Below, one piece after another: positions 34,143 through 45,770 of a stretch of DNA of 64,000 nt. The DNA lies in contig JADLSH010000293.1 in assembly GCA_016169945.1 (NCBI GenBank), positions 186,001 to 250,000 on the forward strand. The letters run 5' to 3'. The stretch's first letter is position 1. Each line of letters starts with the position of its first letter. Position numbers and translations under genes: made by a program. Source of the DNA: Trachythela sp. YZ-2020 (lineage: Eukaryota > Cnidaria > Anthozoa > Malacalcyonacea > Clavulariidae). The notes below the pieces were generated by a model. That model searched no databases. It saw only the letters and a list, made by a program, of their open reading frames with translations, and was not told the DNA's origin.

Positions 34143-36645
34143 TTATTTCTTCAGTGCGCATTTACAAAAGTTTCTCAATGCTCATTACAATATAATTACT
34201 ATACAAGATATATGTTAAAAACATTATGCTAAAAATTGAAAGTTCTAAAAACTAACTGTAAAAGTATTGGTTAAAAGGATGAGTCTTAAGTTTATTTTTA
34301 AAAATATCAACAGATGTCTCTATTCTCAATTCATCAGGCAGGCTATTCCAAACCTCTGATCCAGCCTTCCTAAATGTTCTATCTTCGTATGTTTTCGTGA
34401 TTGTCCTTGGTTCTTGAAGCAAATTCTTTGAGGCAGATCTTAAGCACCGTGAAGGTTGGTGTATTTTCAGAAGGTCTTTAAGATACGATGGAGCCAAATT
34501 GTTTAAAGCTTTAAAAACTGTTAACGCAAGTTTAAATTAAATTCGGCTTTGTATAGGCAGCCAATGGAGCTCTTTCAGAATAGGGGTAATATGATCTCTT
34601 CTGTTGGACCTTGTCACGATTCTAGCGGCTGTGTTTTGTACATGTTGAAGTTTCTTTATCTCACGTTGTGGAAGCCCATAAAGGAGACTGTTGCAATGGT
34701 CAAGACGAGATGTGACAAAAGCATGAACCAGTCTCTCAGCAGTTGATTGGTCAAGATACTTCCGTAGACTGCCATGCAATGTTCCTGTTTTACAGATGGA
34801 ATTTACATGACTTTTCAGGGAGAGATTTTCGTCCACAATAGCACCAAGGTCACGGACCTCAGTTTTGATGTTGATTAAGCTATCACCAATATAAACGCTG
34901 GGAGTAGGTGGGTATGATTTAGCATATGCATGCAGAGTGCAGATAAATAGCTTCAGTTTTTCCGTCATTTAAAACCAGTTTATTTTGAAGGCACCAAGCC
35001 TGAATATCATGGAGACAATGTGCAAGACGCTGAATGACAGTGTCAGAATCCTGTTTCTTTAGTATAATTAATATAGAGCTGAGTATCGTCGGCATAGATC
35101 ATAGCATCAATGTCATGGGCGGCAAAAATATCTTCTAGCGGAGAGACGTAAAGAGAAAAAAGCAGTGGTCCAAGAACCGATCCCTGAGGCACACCTTGTA
35201 ATAGCAGAGTTGATGCCGAACTTTTACCATTCGCTTTTACATACTGAGTTCGAGATGTGAGATATTACCGAAACCAAGATAGAGCTGTACCACAAATTCC
35301 AAAGCGAGATTTCACACGAGCTTGTAAGATTTGATGGTCAATTGTATCGAAAGCTGCAGAAAAGTCAAGCATTACAAGTAAAGCTTGATGGCCAGAATCA
35401 AGTGCCTCCAAAAGATCCTTTTGAACACGTAAAAGAGCTGTCTCGGTGCTATGTCCCTTTATGAACGCAGATTGAAGCTTTGGATATATTTTATTTTCCA
35501 TTAGGTAAGCGATAAGTTGAGGAGACGCGACTCGTTCAATAGTTTTTGAGATAAACTTTATATTTGAGATTGGACGAAAACTACTCATATCTTCGGGATC
35601 CATCGATACTTTCTTTAGGACAGGTGCAAGTTGAGAAATCTTCAAAGCATCTGGCATGGAACCACCTCCCAAAGATAGATTTACAATGTCCGTAATAGGT
35701 GTTAAGAGCACATGAAACATTCTTCAAAATCACAGTTTGGATAGGATCTAATTCGCAGAACTTTGTAGGAGACTTCATAACAATCTGCTTGATGTAGGTC
35801 TCTGTCACGGGCAAGAAAGATGAGAAGCTTGAGCTGCATGTATATGGAGGAAGGCAAGTATTTAGTTCTAAAACAGGTAGTTCGCATAATTTGCTGTGAA
35901 AATTGTGAATCTTATCATTGAAATAAGTTAAAAATTGATCCGCTGGATCAACCAGTGAGGAGGGAAAAATATTAGACCTTTTTCCACTCGTCATCATTTC
36001 TACTTCACGGAAGAGGGACCGTTGGTCAGCATTACTGAAACGATTCCGATGATATGACGTTTTTGCATCGTTCAAACGACGACAATAATCATTACAATAG
36101 TCTCTAAAAATCTGCTTATCAATTTCAAGACCCGAAGATCTATATTTTCTTTCATAACTCCTTTTCTTTGCCTTAGCCTCTCGAAAAGAGTCATCAAACC
36201 ATGGGGCATGCGGCCGGAGGGTGACAAATCGGGGGCGTTCAGGAGCATGCATATTTAGGATATTGGTCAGATCAGTGTTGTATTGATGGACTAACGAGTC
36301 CAGGTCTAAACAAGGTTCAGTGATGATAGTGGATGCGCGAATAGATTCGACAAAAGCACACAAGTCGATATTCGGACGTTTTCGGTGGGTTACAAACATT
36401 CTTGTGGGTTGAGGGCGCAGAACATAAATTCGACCAGTAATTACAACGTAATCCGAGGGAAGCTGCAATGATGAGCTTATAATAGATATAACGGCATCAG
36501 AGTTGCGAGTAATCACGAGATCAAGAAGGTGACCGCGGTTGTGAGTAGGGGTTTTGACATGCTGTATCATACCACCATGTTGATTTCTTAAGTAATGTTG
36601 TGTTAATAGTTTTACGTCAGGGATAAATACACTTTTCATCTTTTC
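34119..36645 (-). pseudogene. L2/CR1-like non-LTR retrotransposon, 5'-truncated
   Basis: Read on the minus strand, this is a long retroelement lacking most of the endonuclease. The endonuclease end is at 36540-36450 (HLLDLVITRNSD, LPSDYVVITGRI). The linker follows (APWFDDSFREAKAKKRSYER). RT spans 35720-34970: FRPISNIKFISKTIERV, SAFIKGHSTETALLRVQKDL, MLDFSAAFDTIDHQIL, GVPQGSVLGPLLFSLYVSPL, and MIYADDTQLYI with the YADD motif at about 35085-35096. The C-terminal part (LQHVQNTAARIVTRSNRRDH, ITPILKELHWLPI, then VWNSLPDELR) ends at 34252. The 3' end is an (ATT)n tail at about 34119-34142, typical of CR1/L2-type insertions. Frameshifts make it inactive. Confidence 0.92.
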
Positions 36646-36649
36646 ATGT

Positions 36650-37330
36650 GTCTTGGTCGGCTTCCAACGTTTAACTGACAGGAAAATACTTCACTTGTGT
36701 ATTTTATTTGGATCATAAAAGTGACTTCTGTTTGTACGGACATCTAATATTTCATCACATTGACAATGTGAACAACACGCAATCATATGTGTGAAATCAT
36801 CTTTGTAAAATCTACAATCACAAATCATACAGTGACATCCCGTAAAACTCGAATAAAACTCTGTCCATGCACGGATAGGGCATGTACCCAATTAGCATTT
36901 CTCACGCTATGCGACCAGGCCTTATCCGCCATTTTTGGGTGGCAAGCTGCGCGGGGCCAGAGAATGACAACAAATTTAAAGAGCGAGTTTTTAAAAATAA
37001 ATATAGAGTTTTGGCAAATTTTTGTTATATAAAAAACGTTTGATAAAAGTTAACTGGTGTATTGTCAAGGTATATCTTCAAGCTGCACACAGAAGGAGTT
37101 TTAGTGTATATTTTTAAAAAGTGACGGAAAATAACTGGTTCAAGTGCGATGTAATGTCGCGAAACCGGCAAGGTGAGGAGTAATTTCCTTTTTTAGTACA
37201 CTAAGTTTCACCTCGAAATAAACTTGTTCTTTTTAAATTGAATAACTTTACATTATAAAAATGTAATCATAAGCTATTACAGTTAAAAGGTTTCCTTAGT
37301 AGATTTTAAAAGGTTTTTTATTGTCTTTCT
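36650..37330. other. unassigned DNA between retroelement and YqaJ-type gene
   Basis: A minus-strand frame (36691-36891) is Cys-rich (GCHCMICDCRFY, ACCSHCQCDE) and could be a zinc-binding fragment, but it matches no family I recognise. A possible leader exon, ATGTCGCGAAACCGGCAAG followed by GTGAGG, ends at 37172, but joining it to the next acceptor (37333) gives an early stop, so it may be untranslated. Confidence 0.35.
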
Positions 37331-37333
37331 TAG

Positions 37334-38645
37334 ACCAATGGTCGCCACATAACTGCTATGCCCGGACGAGTTAAATATTTCGTCTCAGGCTGCAGTAATT
37401 CGTCGTACAACAAAGATAATGTAAAGTCTAACATGTCGGATAACACTAACGTAGAAAAATGGACTAAAGAAGAATGTGTTAAGTTTTTAAGAACTGTTAA
37501 GGGTGCAAAATTAACTGGAAACAAGTGCGAATTAATATCTCGGGTTAAAGGCTACATTGAACGTCCTGACATTTTAAGCAGCATTCAAACTAGTCCTGAA
37601 ATAACACTAGTAACAGCCCTTGACATTGATAGCTTAAATGAAAGTTGCCTGCAGTGGAACAGTGCAAGAGAAAATCTACCTTTTGTTAGTTTTGAGACAG
37701 TAGAGAAATATGTTAAGACACGAGAACAAGCCGCACAAGCATTGCAGGAGAAAGGCTATCGTATGTTCGCATCTAGAAAAATTGATAACATTCAGACAGC
37801 AACAGTAAATGGGAATGCATTGCTGCTTTTAAAAGGCTTTTGCAAGGCCAAGCATGGAAAACAAACCTGCTAGGCCTCTGTGGGTTTTGTTTACTGCAAA
37901 AAAGGCAAACAAAGCATTTTGTAGATGCCCCGCTGGGAAGTCTGGGTTATGTTGCCACGTTTCTGCAACGCTTTGCATATTGGAGGAACATAGCCGCACA
38001 AGCAATCTAACACTAGAATTAGCATGCACGTCAAAATTGCAAACATGGCATAAGAACAAACCGTGGCGAGGAAAGCTCACTGAAATTGACAACATAAATG
38101 TCGAGTTAGCAAAAAAGAAAGTTAAACCTCAACAGCGTGAAGCATCATCAATTGCAAAAAAGGTTAAACAAACAAGTCAAACCCATCAAGTACATCTCAT
38201 ATGCAAAGGGAACCTAAATTTCTCCATTGTTTAAACTCCACCGGCACAAAATCCTCTGTTTACAATTTTTGAAGTCTCAGGTATGCCTCAATTGTAAAGC
38301 ATGATCATGATTATTGTAAAGATAGCGAGCCTGATTATGATAGTGAACAACTACAGAAGAACACAGATGGATGTTGTACTCGGCCGGCAGATGAAACCTC
38401 CTCAACAATGTTAAACATTGAACAAGCAACTCGGGGACAGAGAAACAATCCATTATGGCATGCATACCGCCAGTATCGAATAACTTCATCCATAGCCAGA
38501 AAATTGTTGCATTCGACAGAGCGTGGGAGACCCAGCCTCATTAGCCAGATCATGAATATACAGGCTGTTCAAAATGAAGAAAACATCCCACCTTCCCTGC
38601 TATATGGGATACAGAATGAAGCCAGAGCTCGAGCAAGATATACCT
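37334..38645 (+). pseudogene. SAP/SWIM/YqaJ-domain gene, broken
   Basis: After an acceptor (GTCTTTCTTAG) a frame opens, with a candidate start at 37358. It has a SAP-like segment (KWTKEECVKFLRTVKGAKLT), then YRMFASRKIDNIQTATVNGN, then shifts frame near 37860. The second frame (37854-38234) has a SWIM-type finger, CRCPAGKSGLCCHVSATLC (CxC...CxH). A third frame (38408-38645) has the start of a YqaJ-like recombinase/exonuclease domain: IEQATRGQRNNPLWHAYRQY, then RITSSIARKLL. This domain order is shared by a repetitive cnidarian gene family; YqaJ is a lambda-exonuclease-type fold. The catalytic part is missing, because a Penelope-like fragment starts at about 38646. It is a pseudogene, probably mobile-element associated. 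Confidence 0.78.
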
Positions 38646-39100
38646 AAATAATTTCAACCACACACTTGACTACACGAATCAACCACCACAACAAAAGCGC
38701 AGAAATAGGCACCGCAATATCATTTGGTTTAATCCTCCATTTAGTAAGAGTGTCAGAACCAATATAGGACGAGATTTCCTCAGCTTAATTGCCAAGCATT
38801 TTCCACCTCGCCACAAACTACGTAAACTTTTTAAGAGGAATACAGTTAAGGTCAGCTATAGTTGCATGAACAATGTCAAGTCCATAAGCACTACGCACAA
38901 TGCACTCACAATTAGGAAAAAACCAGCCACAGACACTTAGCAATGACGCAAACAGTTGCAATTTCAGAGATGAGAACGCATGCCCACTTCAGAAATAATG
39001 CACCACCAAGGACATAGTATACAAGGCAATCGTTACCACAAGCAACACGAACAACACTGAACACTATATTGGCATGACTGCAGGTTTAAAAAGATGAGCA
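38646..39100 (+). pseudogene. Penelope-like element C-terminal (GIY-YIG) fragment
   Basis: Translation gives NNFNHTLDYTNQPP, then NIIWFNPPFSKSVRTNIGRD, LIAKHFPPRHKLRKLFKRNT and VKVSYSCMNN. After a frame change a Cys-containing CNFRDENACPL and then VYKAIVT...EHYIGMTAG follow, with YIG matching the second half of the GIY-YIG endonuclease signature. This order (NPPFS...NTxKxSYSCM, CNCR-type knuckle, GIY-YIG) is found at the C terminus of Penelope-like retroelement proteins. No RT is present, so it is a 5'-truncated insertion into the YqaJ-type gene. Confidence 0.72.
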
Positions 39101-39104
39101 TTGA

Positions 39105-40250
39105 AAAAATATATATATATTCTAGTGACAATGGCCGATTTGATTTAGACTATAAAAATGTTTCAGAATAAACACACAGGTGATCCACAGAATAAACAAA
39201 ATAATATAAACATAACCAGCTAATCTTACTGCACAAGCCTCCAAGAGGATCACTGTCTTAAAATGGTTTTTTTTGTGTTTCCTTTTGCGTGGAATAAACA
39301 ATATCGTTACAAGGCTTGGTTCAAGTTGAACTTCACTGTAGCGTTCAACAATACACAGGATATATTGACCGATCATGTCGAATACCCCACCAGCGACTCG
39401 GTCAAAATCTGACAAATAGCGTGAGCCCGTAGGAGAGAAGGCTCTTTTTAATCAGCCAATCACAAAACCGGTATAAGAGCCCAAGATTGCGAAAACCGGA
39501 CAAACCCCAACGAATATCAGTTAAAATGGCGGATATTCATGAAAATTTTAAAAATGGACAATTTTTTTAATATTATCTAACTGCGCAATTGTTGACGACT
39601 CCTACATTCGCCCCAGTAGTAAGTGTTATATCTGTCCCGTTTATGCGGTTTCATTGCGAAGTGTGATATCTGTGCCGATTATATGCAGTTTAACTAACTT
39701 GCTTTGTCTCTATCTTCCTCATATAATAAAAATTGCATCCCTCAAAATGCGTGTATTTATAAATTTAAATTATTTTGCTTTTGAATGTTGGAAACTTCGC
39801 AAGATGGGTTATGCAGTATATCTGGTGTACTACAGAAACAATGGGGTATGAAACATTGGCTGGTGAGACCATTTTTCCATTAGTCGTAAATATTTTTTGT
39901 TATCCATCAATAAGACTTAAATCCCAGGGAAATATTATTTTAAACTTCTTAGACTTTGTTCTAAGGTTGAAATATTCATTCATTCCGCTGGCTCATGGCA
40001 AATATATAAACGAATGCTCTGATTGCTCGAGAAGGAAATCCAAGCTTGCTGTTTTGATACCAAAATTGTATTTTACTGTTCTGAGAGTGATGCCAGAAGA
40101 TATGAAGTCTTTTCGATATATTACTACAACGCTGAACTATTATTTCACGAGTTAAATATGTTAAATATAGCCTATGCGATATTGTGCGGAGTTTCGAACA
40201 AAATTGAAAATTAATGGCGCGTGATATGAAAAAGCATAAGAAAATTTATT
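39105..40250. other. unassigned DNA with unrecognised ORFs
   Basis: A minus-strand frame (39122-39415) contains two hydrophobic stretches (GYVYIILFILWITCVFILKH) and a basic KRKHKKNH patch. Plus-strand frames at 39654-39851 and 39775-40155 overlap and are AT-rich. None has a known motif. An ATGGCGGAT start context occurs at 39525. Confidence 0.35.
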
Positions 40251-40257
40251 ATATTAC

Positions 40258-40555
40258 CGTCATAAAAACACATCTTTGTGTGCATACGCATCCTTTCCTG
40301 ATAGTAATCTTTTTCTGTTTCACAACATGGTGAACCAATCTCTCGTCGGCTTTCATTTAAACATTTTTCTTGCCATTCTTTCACGTCTTTTTTGAGTTCG
40401 TTCAAGCGTTTGTCACAAAACGGAATATCTTCATTACAACTGATCAAAGTTCCACCAAAATATATCAAAATAATTAAGCCGATTGTCATTTTCGTTGAAA
40501 TTAGAAGAATTCTCCTCATCTCTGTGTAATATGCTTGTGCTAGTAGACCGATCAT
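40258..40555 (-). CDS. possible exon of a small secreted Cys-rich protein
   Basis: The minus-strand exon begins right after a good acceptor (TATCTTTATACAG) with ATG at 40555, or a second Met 12 residues in. A hydrophobic MTIGLIILIYFGGTLIS segment looks like a signal peptide, followed by a Cys-spaced, charged, helical region (CNEDIPFCDKRLNELKKD ... EKCLNESRRE ... PCCETEKDYY ... MCFYDG) with six cysteines. A donor-like GTAATA follows at 40257. The pattern fits a small secreted disulfide-bonded domain. The family is unknown; I do not assign a function. Neighbouring exons were not found. Confidence 0.45.
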
Positions 40556-40559
40556 CTGT

Positions 40560-41135
40560 ATAAAGATATAACAATAATGTATTCTATTTTAGACCAGCTA
40601 CAAACATTTTCCGAAACAAAATAATTATTGTTAGCACTGTTAAACCTGGTAAATTGGTCTCTAACGACATTATCGTTTTATTAAAACTGTAGTATTGGTA
40701 TAATAGTACTGTCCATGTTATAGTTGGTTTAAAACGAAATAATATCTGTTTGTATCACAACAAAAATATTGCTCTTTACTACTTTAGTTGGAAATAATCA
40801 TACGTACTGACTAAATTCCACTATATATATATGGTGGAATTAAAGGAAGGAATCAGATTTCATTAAAAGAAGCAATATTGCAACTGGTGGGATAATTTTT
40901 AACTGTCGTTTTGAATGTCGTTGTCACTTCCCCTAAATTTAACCGACATATGGTTAACTTTGTTTTTCCTATTCATCATCTATAGTGATCTTGACGTTGA
41001 AGCTTACGTGTTGACACGACACATAAAACTAACAAGCCTTATGCAGGGTAAAAATGGTCTCAGTAGGGCCGAGATCGAAGCAACGTTTGGCATCGTCATT
41101 TTGAAATAGTAATGCCGTTGACAGCTATCATAAGT
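40560..41135. other. unassigned DNA preceding the BEL/Pao remnant
   Basis: No confident gene. Degraded BEL/Pao coding may begin here, but no motif could be read before 41137. Confidence 0.35.
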
Positions 41136-41136
41136 T

Positions 41137-43260
41137 TTGACATTGTTGGAAAATAAACGAAAGATTAATAGTTTTACATTTTTTAATGAAATTGAACAGT
41201 GTGTCACATTTGGGTGTCGACACTATCAGATCGTGTTACCCTGGAGAATGTATCCAACTCAGCTTGAAAACAATAGACCCATGGTAGAACACCGAGTTGG
41301 CTTACACAAGAAACGACTTCAGAAGGAACCGGTAATGCATGAGAATACAAGTAATTCATGAACGATTTGCTGAGCAAGAGTTATGCTATGCGGGTGGAAG
41401 ATAAAGAACAAGGACAACTAAAAAAACACCAGTGGTATCTACCGCATCACCCAGTCGATATTTCACCAAGTACGTGTTCGTCTTAGCGACTGTAGCGCTT
41501 CGAGGTTCCTGTTGTGGCCGGATGGCGATCTAGACTGCGGAAGCGACCAGAGCCTGCTGAGTAGTTCGAGATGATAGTGCACCTGTTCGTCTCCAAGTTG
41601 CGCGAATTTAGCCTTAAGAGAACTGCGCAAGAAAACAAGACCGATTTCGACCCTCAAGCCATCTAGACTGTCGAGTGAAATTTCTACGTTGACGACTGTT
41701 TAAAGTCAGTAGAATCCGAAAATTAAGCCGTGAAGTTGGCGAATGAATTACGCGAGCTCATAGCGAGGAGAGAGTTCAACCTACCAAGTGGACCCCAAAT
41801 TTGAGAAGGGTGTTGGAGTCTTTAGCACAATCAGAAAGATCCGAGCAAGTCAAGAATTTGAATTTCGATAAACTACTCGTGGAAAGAGCACTTGGCGTAC
41901 AATACAACCTGTCCTCAGATAAGTTTGGATTTAGTATTTTCGTGAAGGAACATCCTGCAAGCAAACGTTGCATTTTATCTGTAGTCAGTTCGGTTAAGGA
42001 CCCTCGTGCGATTCATTGCCCATTCGTCCTTAAAGCAAAGCAGATTTTGCAGGATTTATGTCGGAAGAAATTCGGTTGGGATGATTAAATTCCGGATGAA
42101 TTCCTAGCTCGTTGGCAAACCTGGTTGAAGGAACTGCCAAACCTTGAACAACTGGAGATCTACATCATTACATCAACGGTTAAACGGTCCGGAATTTTTT
42201 CATCAACCTAGCTCATCCTGGCCACGGAGGCCAGATGATATCAATCTAGACACCCCCGGCGACGATCCAGAGGTAAAGAGAGAACCAGCAGCATTCGCAA
42301 ACGAAGTATCTATCCCTGATCCATTTATAGCAACAATGAAGCGGGGTTTTACATGGTGTCGCCTTAAAAGGGTAGTAGCATGATTGCTGAGATACAGGAT
42401 GAAACTGCAACATCGTATCAACCAAAAGGAGAAATCAGGTATCGGACAACATAGAAAAATCGATCTCCTAAGCGTAACGGAATTGAAGAAAGCCAAAACA
42501 GAAATAGTCAAACACGTTCAGAGCGAATGCTTTAAGGAAGAGAAATACCAACTCAAGAAGGAAAAGCAAGGGCACAACTATAACCGAAAGTTAAACCTTA
42601 AGGAATTTAACGGACGACTTCCTTTGTGTAGATGGACATCATCGAAATGCACCAATCGACAGCGAAGCTAGACACCCTGCTATTCTTCAATGAAACCATC
42701 ACGTTGTCGAACTTATCATTGAGTACTATCACTACATCTCGGGTCATTTAGGAGTGAAATATATTATTTTCTTCGTCAGAGAGAAGTATTGGATCATAAA
42801 CAGAAGAGCTACCGTGCAGAAAATCCTGAACGAGTGCTATAGCTGTAGAAAGCCACAGTTATCCGCCTCCCAACAGAAGATAGCCGATCTTTCTAAGGAC
42901 AGAATAACCTGCTGACCCAACATTCACTTACAATATAATTGACTGTTTTGGGCCCTTCGAAGTAAAACGAGGACGAAACAATGTCAACAGATGTGGCGTA
43001 ATGTTGACATGCCTTACCGTCTGAGTAATTCCTATAGACGTAGCAAGCTTGTTAGATACCGAGTTGTTCATCAACGCCATCCGACGATTTATTACAAGGG
43101 GACAACCTAAGGAGACAGCCTACGGATACGATCCCAAGGGGACAGCTTAACGATCCGTTCAGATAACGGAGAAAACTTTGTAAAAGGGGAGAAGGAATTC
43201 CGACTAGCTGTGAACGAGTTGAACCAGGCACATATACACGACTTCCTCTATTGTTACAGA
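41137..43260 (+). pseudogene. BEL/Pao LTR retrotransposon pol remnant
   Basis: This is a degraded pol of the BEL/Pao superfamily. In order it contains the pre-RT segment (LENNRPMVEHRVGLHKKRLQ, then KKHQWYLPHHPVDI), a partly deleted RT with YVDD at about 41685-41696, the post-RT block (VERALGVQYNLSSDKFGFSI, SKRCILSVVS, FVLKAKQILQDLCRKKFGWD), the linker (LNGPEFF, DDPEVKRE, WCRLKRVVA) and an integrase zinc-binding/core region (HISGH-like, ECYSCRKPQLS, DCFGPFEVKRGR) up to about 43250. There are many stops and frameshifts. No LTRs or flanking duplications were recognised; the SAP-type fragment at 46.5 kb could be a related gag, but this is not shown. Confidence 0.87.
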
Positions 43261-43264
43261 ATGA

Positions 43265-43895
43265 TGACCGCGACGGCTATTGTTAACATTGGGAATTGGA
43301 ATTAGTTTAGTTCATCATTATTACTATTAGTTAAGTTTGCTGCATTGTCGTATAGCCGTAAGATCTTCCAATTTTCCCTTGTACGAATTTCTTTACCAAT
43401 TGCTAAATAGCTTAATATAGTCCACTTCTCGTCTAGTTTTGTGTTGTTATACATCGAAATTTAGGGGGACGAATTTCCTGTGATATTCACCCTCCCTATC
43501 TTCTAACGGGGCGAACATTCTAGGAAATTTGTACCGGGGAGGGCGAAATTCTTAGGAAATTCGTCACCCTTACGAATTTTTTAGTTGGGGGGGATTTCAT
43601 GTGATCATGACACGGGCAATTCCATGAAAGTGCGCCGAGCCAGTTTGTTTCTCTTTGTATGAAAACATGCACAATTTTAAGCAAAACAAAATCTCTAAGG
43701 ACGCAAATGGTGTTAATCAAGTATATCTTTGATTTTTTATTTATGGTTTTTACCTACATATATTGCGCTTTATTATACTTAGGCCTATGTACTTTTACAT
43801 GACGGAAATAGGATATCAATGCTACATAATAGTACGCAAGGTAACAAGCTTATCGTGACATACAGGCTACATTCACTAAAGTGTGTCTTCATCGT
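43265..43895. other. unassigned DNA
   Basis: No gene recognised. The stretch 43475-43600 has several G/GA-rich copies around GGAAATTCGTCAC and GGCGAAATTCTTAGGAAATT, suggesting a small decayed repeat. Confidence 0.4.
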
Positions 43896-43902
43896 GAATA
43901 TT

Positions 43903-44872
43903 ATAGCCAAACCGGATGTTGTCTTGCGAGCAACATTGCAATATTGCTAGACAATATTGCAAATCTGATTGGCAGATTGCTCGAGCAATTTGCAAACGGT
44001 TATCGCAGATTGCCGCGTGCGTTTGCTCATTCGCTACACGATGTTCCAAGTCATTGTACAGTATTTTGAGGACCGGTTTGCAAGTTTTTTCGTCGAAAAC
44101 CCAATTGAAGTCTATAAAGACCTACTCGAACAAGTTAGAAAAGTTATTCCAGTTATGAGAGAGATAGAGGACGAAGAAATTAAAATACCGGTATCGTACA
44201 AAGATATTCAGTTAGATACTTGTATAAACATCGACCTTCAGAGAATTGTGAAAACCTACATCATTCTGATAGAAGCCTTTAGAAATTCTACAACATAAAA
44301 AATCGAAAATAGTATAGTATAAGTAATATATACAGTGCGTACTTTGTCTTTGAACAGTGACTATATGAAACTATGTGTCTAATTATATTTTTTTTCGTTG
44401 AGTTGGGTTTGTTGTGACACTCATCATTTATACACAAATTGTTGTTATTCAATAAATCGGGCGTTACATTAATTGCTTTGTTATTATATAACGTTTTCTT
44501 TGTTTTATAATACAATACTTTTAAAATTGTGACTTGTCTGACTGTTATTGTTTTCGCGGTGAACAAACATGATACTTTTGCTACTAAATATCATTTCTTC
44601 GTCCTTTATCTCTCTCATAACAGGAATAACTTTTCTAACTTGTTCAGTAGGTTTTTATAGACTTCAATTGGGTTTTCGACGAAAAAACTTGCAAACCGGT
44701 CCTCAAAATACTGTAAAATGACTTAGGACATCGTGTAGCGAATGAGCGAACGCACGCGGCAATCTGCGATAACCGTTTGCAAATTGCTCGAGCAATCTAC
44801 CAATCAAATTTGCAATATTGCGTAGCAATATTGCAATGTTGCTCGCAAGACAACATCCGGTTTGGCTGTAAT
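43903..44872. mobile_element. 970-bp element with 281-bp inverted arms
   Basis: The arms, about 43903-44183 and 44590-44872, are highly similar reverse complements. They start AGCCAAACCGGATGTTGTCT and run through GCGAGCAACATTGCAATATT, TCGAGCAATTTGCAAACGGT, GAGGACCGGTTTGCAAG and TTGGGTTTTCGACGAA to GAGAGAGATA(G/A)AGGACGAAGAAAT. About 400 bases of unique sequence lie between them. The left arm plus unique core encode a small ORF. Termini lack an evident target-site duplication. It may be a long-arm foldback, or an inverted duplication of a gene's 5' part. Confidence 0.88.
44041..44298 (+). CDS. small ORF inside the inverted-arm element
   Basis: From an ATG at 44041 the frame reads MFQVIVQYFEDRFASFF, then DLLEQVRKVIPVMREIEDEE and VSYKDIQLDTCINIDLQRIV, ending at 44298 (86 codons; the frame is open upstream to 43969). 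It crosses from the left arm into the unique core, so its C-terminal half is not duplicated. The (Y)KD...D...INID pattern after a lengthy helix loosely recalls PB1 or CIDE-N ubiquitin-like folds, but this is weak. Relative to neighbouring AT-rich DNA the amino-acid composition looks protein-like. Confidence 0.4.
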   Translation: MFQVIVQYFEDRFASFFVENPIEVYKDLLEQVRKVIPVMREIEDEEIKIPVSYKDIQLDTCINIDLQRIVKTYIILIEAFRNSTT

Positions 44873-44874
44873 GT

Positions 44875-45465
44875 GTGTTTCATTCGAAAATTTCATGAAT
44901 AATATTTCATGCAGATTTTGGGCGAATTATCTGAAATTTTTATCTGCCCGCGCTGGACAAGTCAAAGTCAATGAGAATTTTTGTGTATACATATACATGT
45001 ATATTATTATACGTTTGATGTATGGGATGCAGAAATCAGTTTTAGTTGTGCATGTAAGCTTGCCGCAATATGGGAATGTTATCTATTTTGGCGACGCGAT
45101 TGATCTTATACTTTGTTCGGCGATTTGCGAACGATATAAAGTCTTGAACGTGTGGTTTTGGTGTGCTAGTGTTTGTAATAAAATTTAAGTACAAAAAAAT
45201 TGAAGGTAGCTTCGGATTAGAAAAAGCCGGAGCATCGAGCGTGCACCGGAGTGGCTATGCCAGTAAAAAAATAAGATCTGATATAATAGACTAAATTGTC
45301 TATTACTAGTTATTTTTATTAATTATTATTTATTACAAAATAGCTTATTTAGTAAATTTGAGGGGAAGGGGTAATTGAAGAATGAAGACATGAAGACGAT
45401 TACGCGCTGAGCATATAATTATAGCATCACTATATATTCATTGATGAAGTTACATACATACATAC
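44875..45465. other. unassigned DNA
   Basis: The frame 44862-45188 begins at the edge of the inverted-arm element and lacks a known domain. No other gene was seen. Confidence 0.35.
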
Positions 45466-45469
45466 ATTA

Positions 45470-45770
45470 TTCAGCTCACTCCCCATTGGGGCTTTTCAGT
45501 GACCGATTACATCAAGTATCTAGCTTACCTATATTATGTATACTTAACCTACATTATTTATTTTTACAATTGTGACATTACTTTCCTAATCTGTCTATCC
45601 TAACCCACCCAGTCAACTTTCCCTGTGGGAGGAAACCGGAGTGCCCGGAGAAAACCCACGACTTTCGACAGAGCGTTGACTTACTCTTTTCACATGAGTG
45701 TGACTGATGAGTGTCCTCAACAAGAATCGAACTCAAGACTCAGAGGTGAAAGGCGCTTGCTCTGCATGCA
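45470..45770 (-). mobile_element. SINE-like interspersed repeat
   Basis: The stretch includes TGGGAGGAAACCGGAGTGCC followed by CGGAGAAAACCCACG, a short motif that recurs in interspersed repeats of many metazoans. On the minus strand, GAGTTCGATTCTTG near 45730 resembles a Pol III B box and would be the head. The CTCACTCCCCATTGGGGCTT end at about 45477 would be the tail. I could not fit a full tRNA head, so the assignment is tentative. Confidence 0.5.

Noticed and set aside
37154..37172. First coding exon of the YqaJ-type gene
   Set aside because: Splicing to the acceptor at 37333 produces an early stop; only an untranslated leader would fit.
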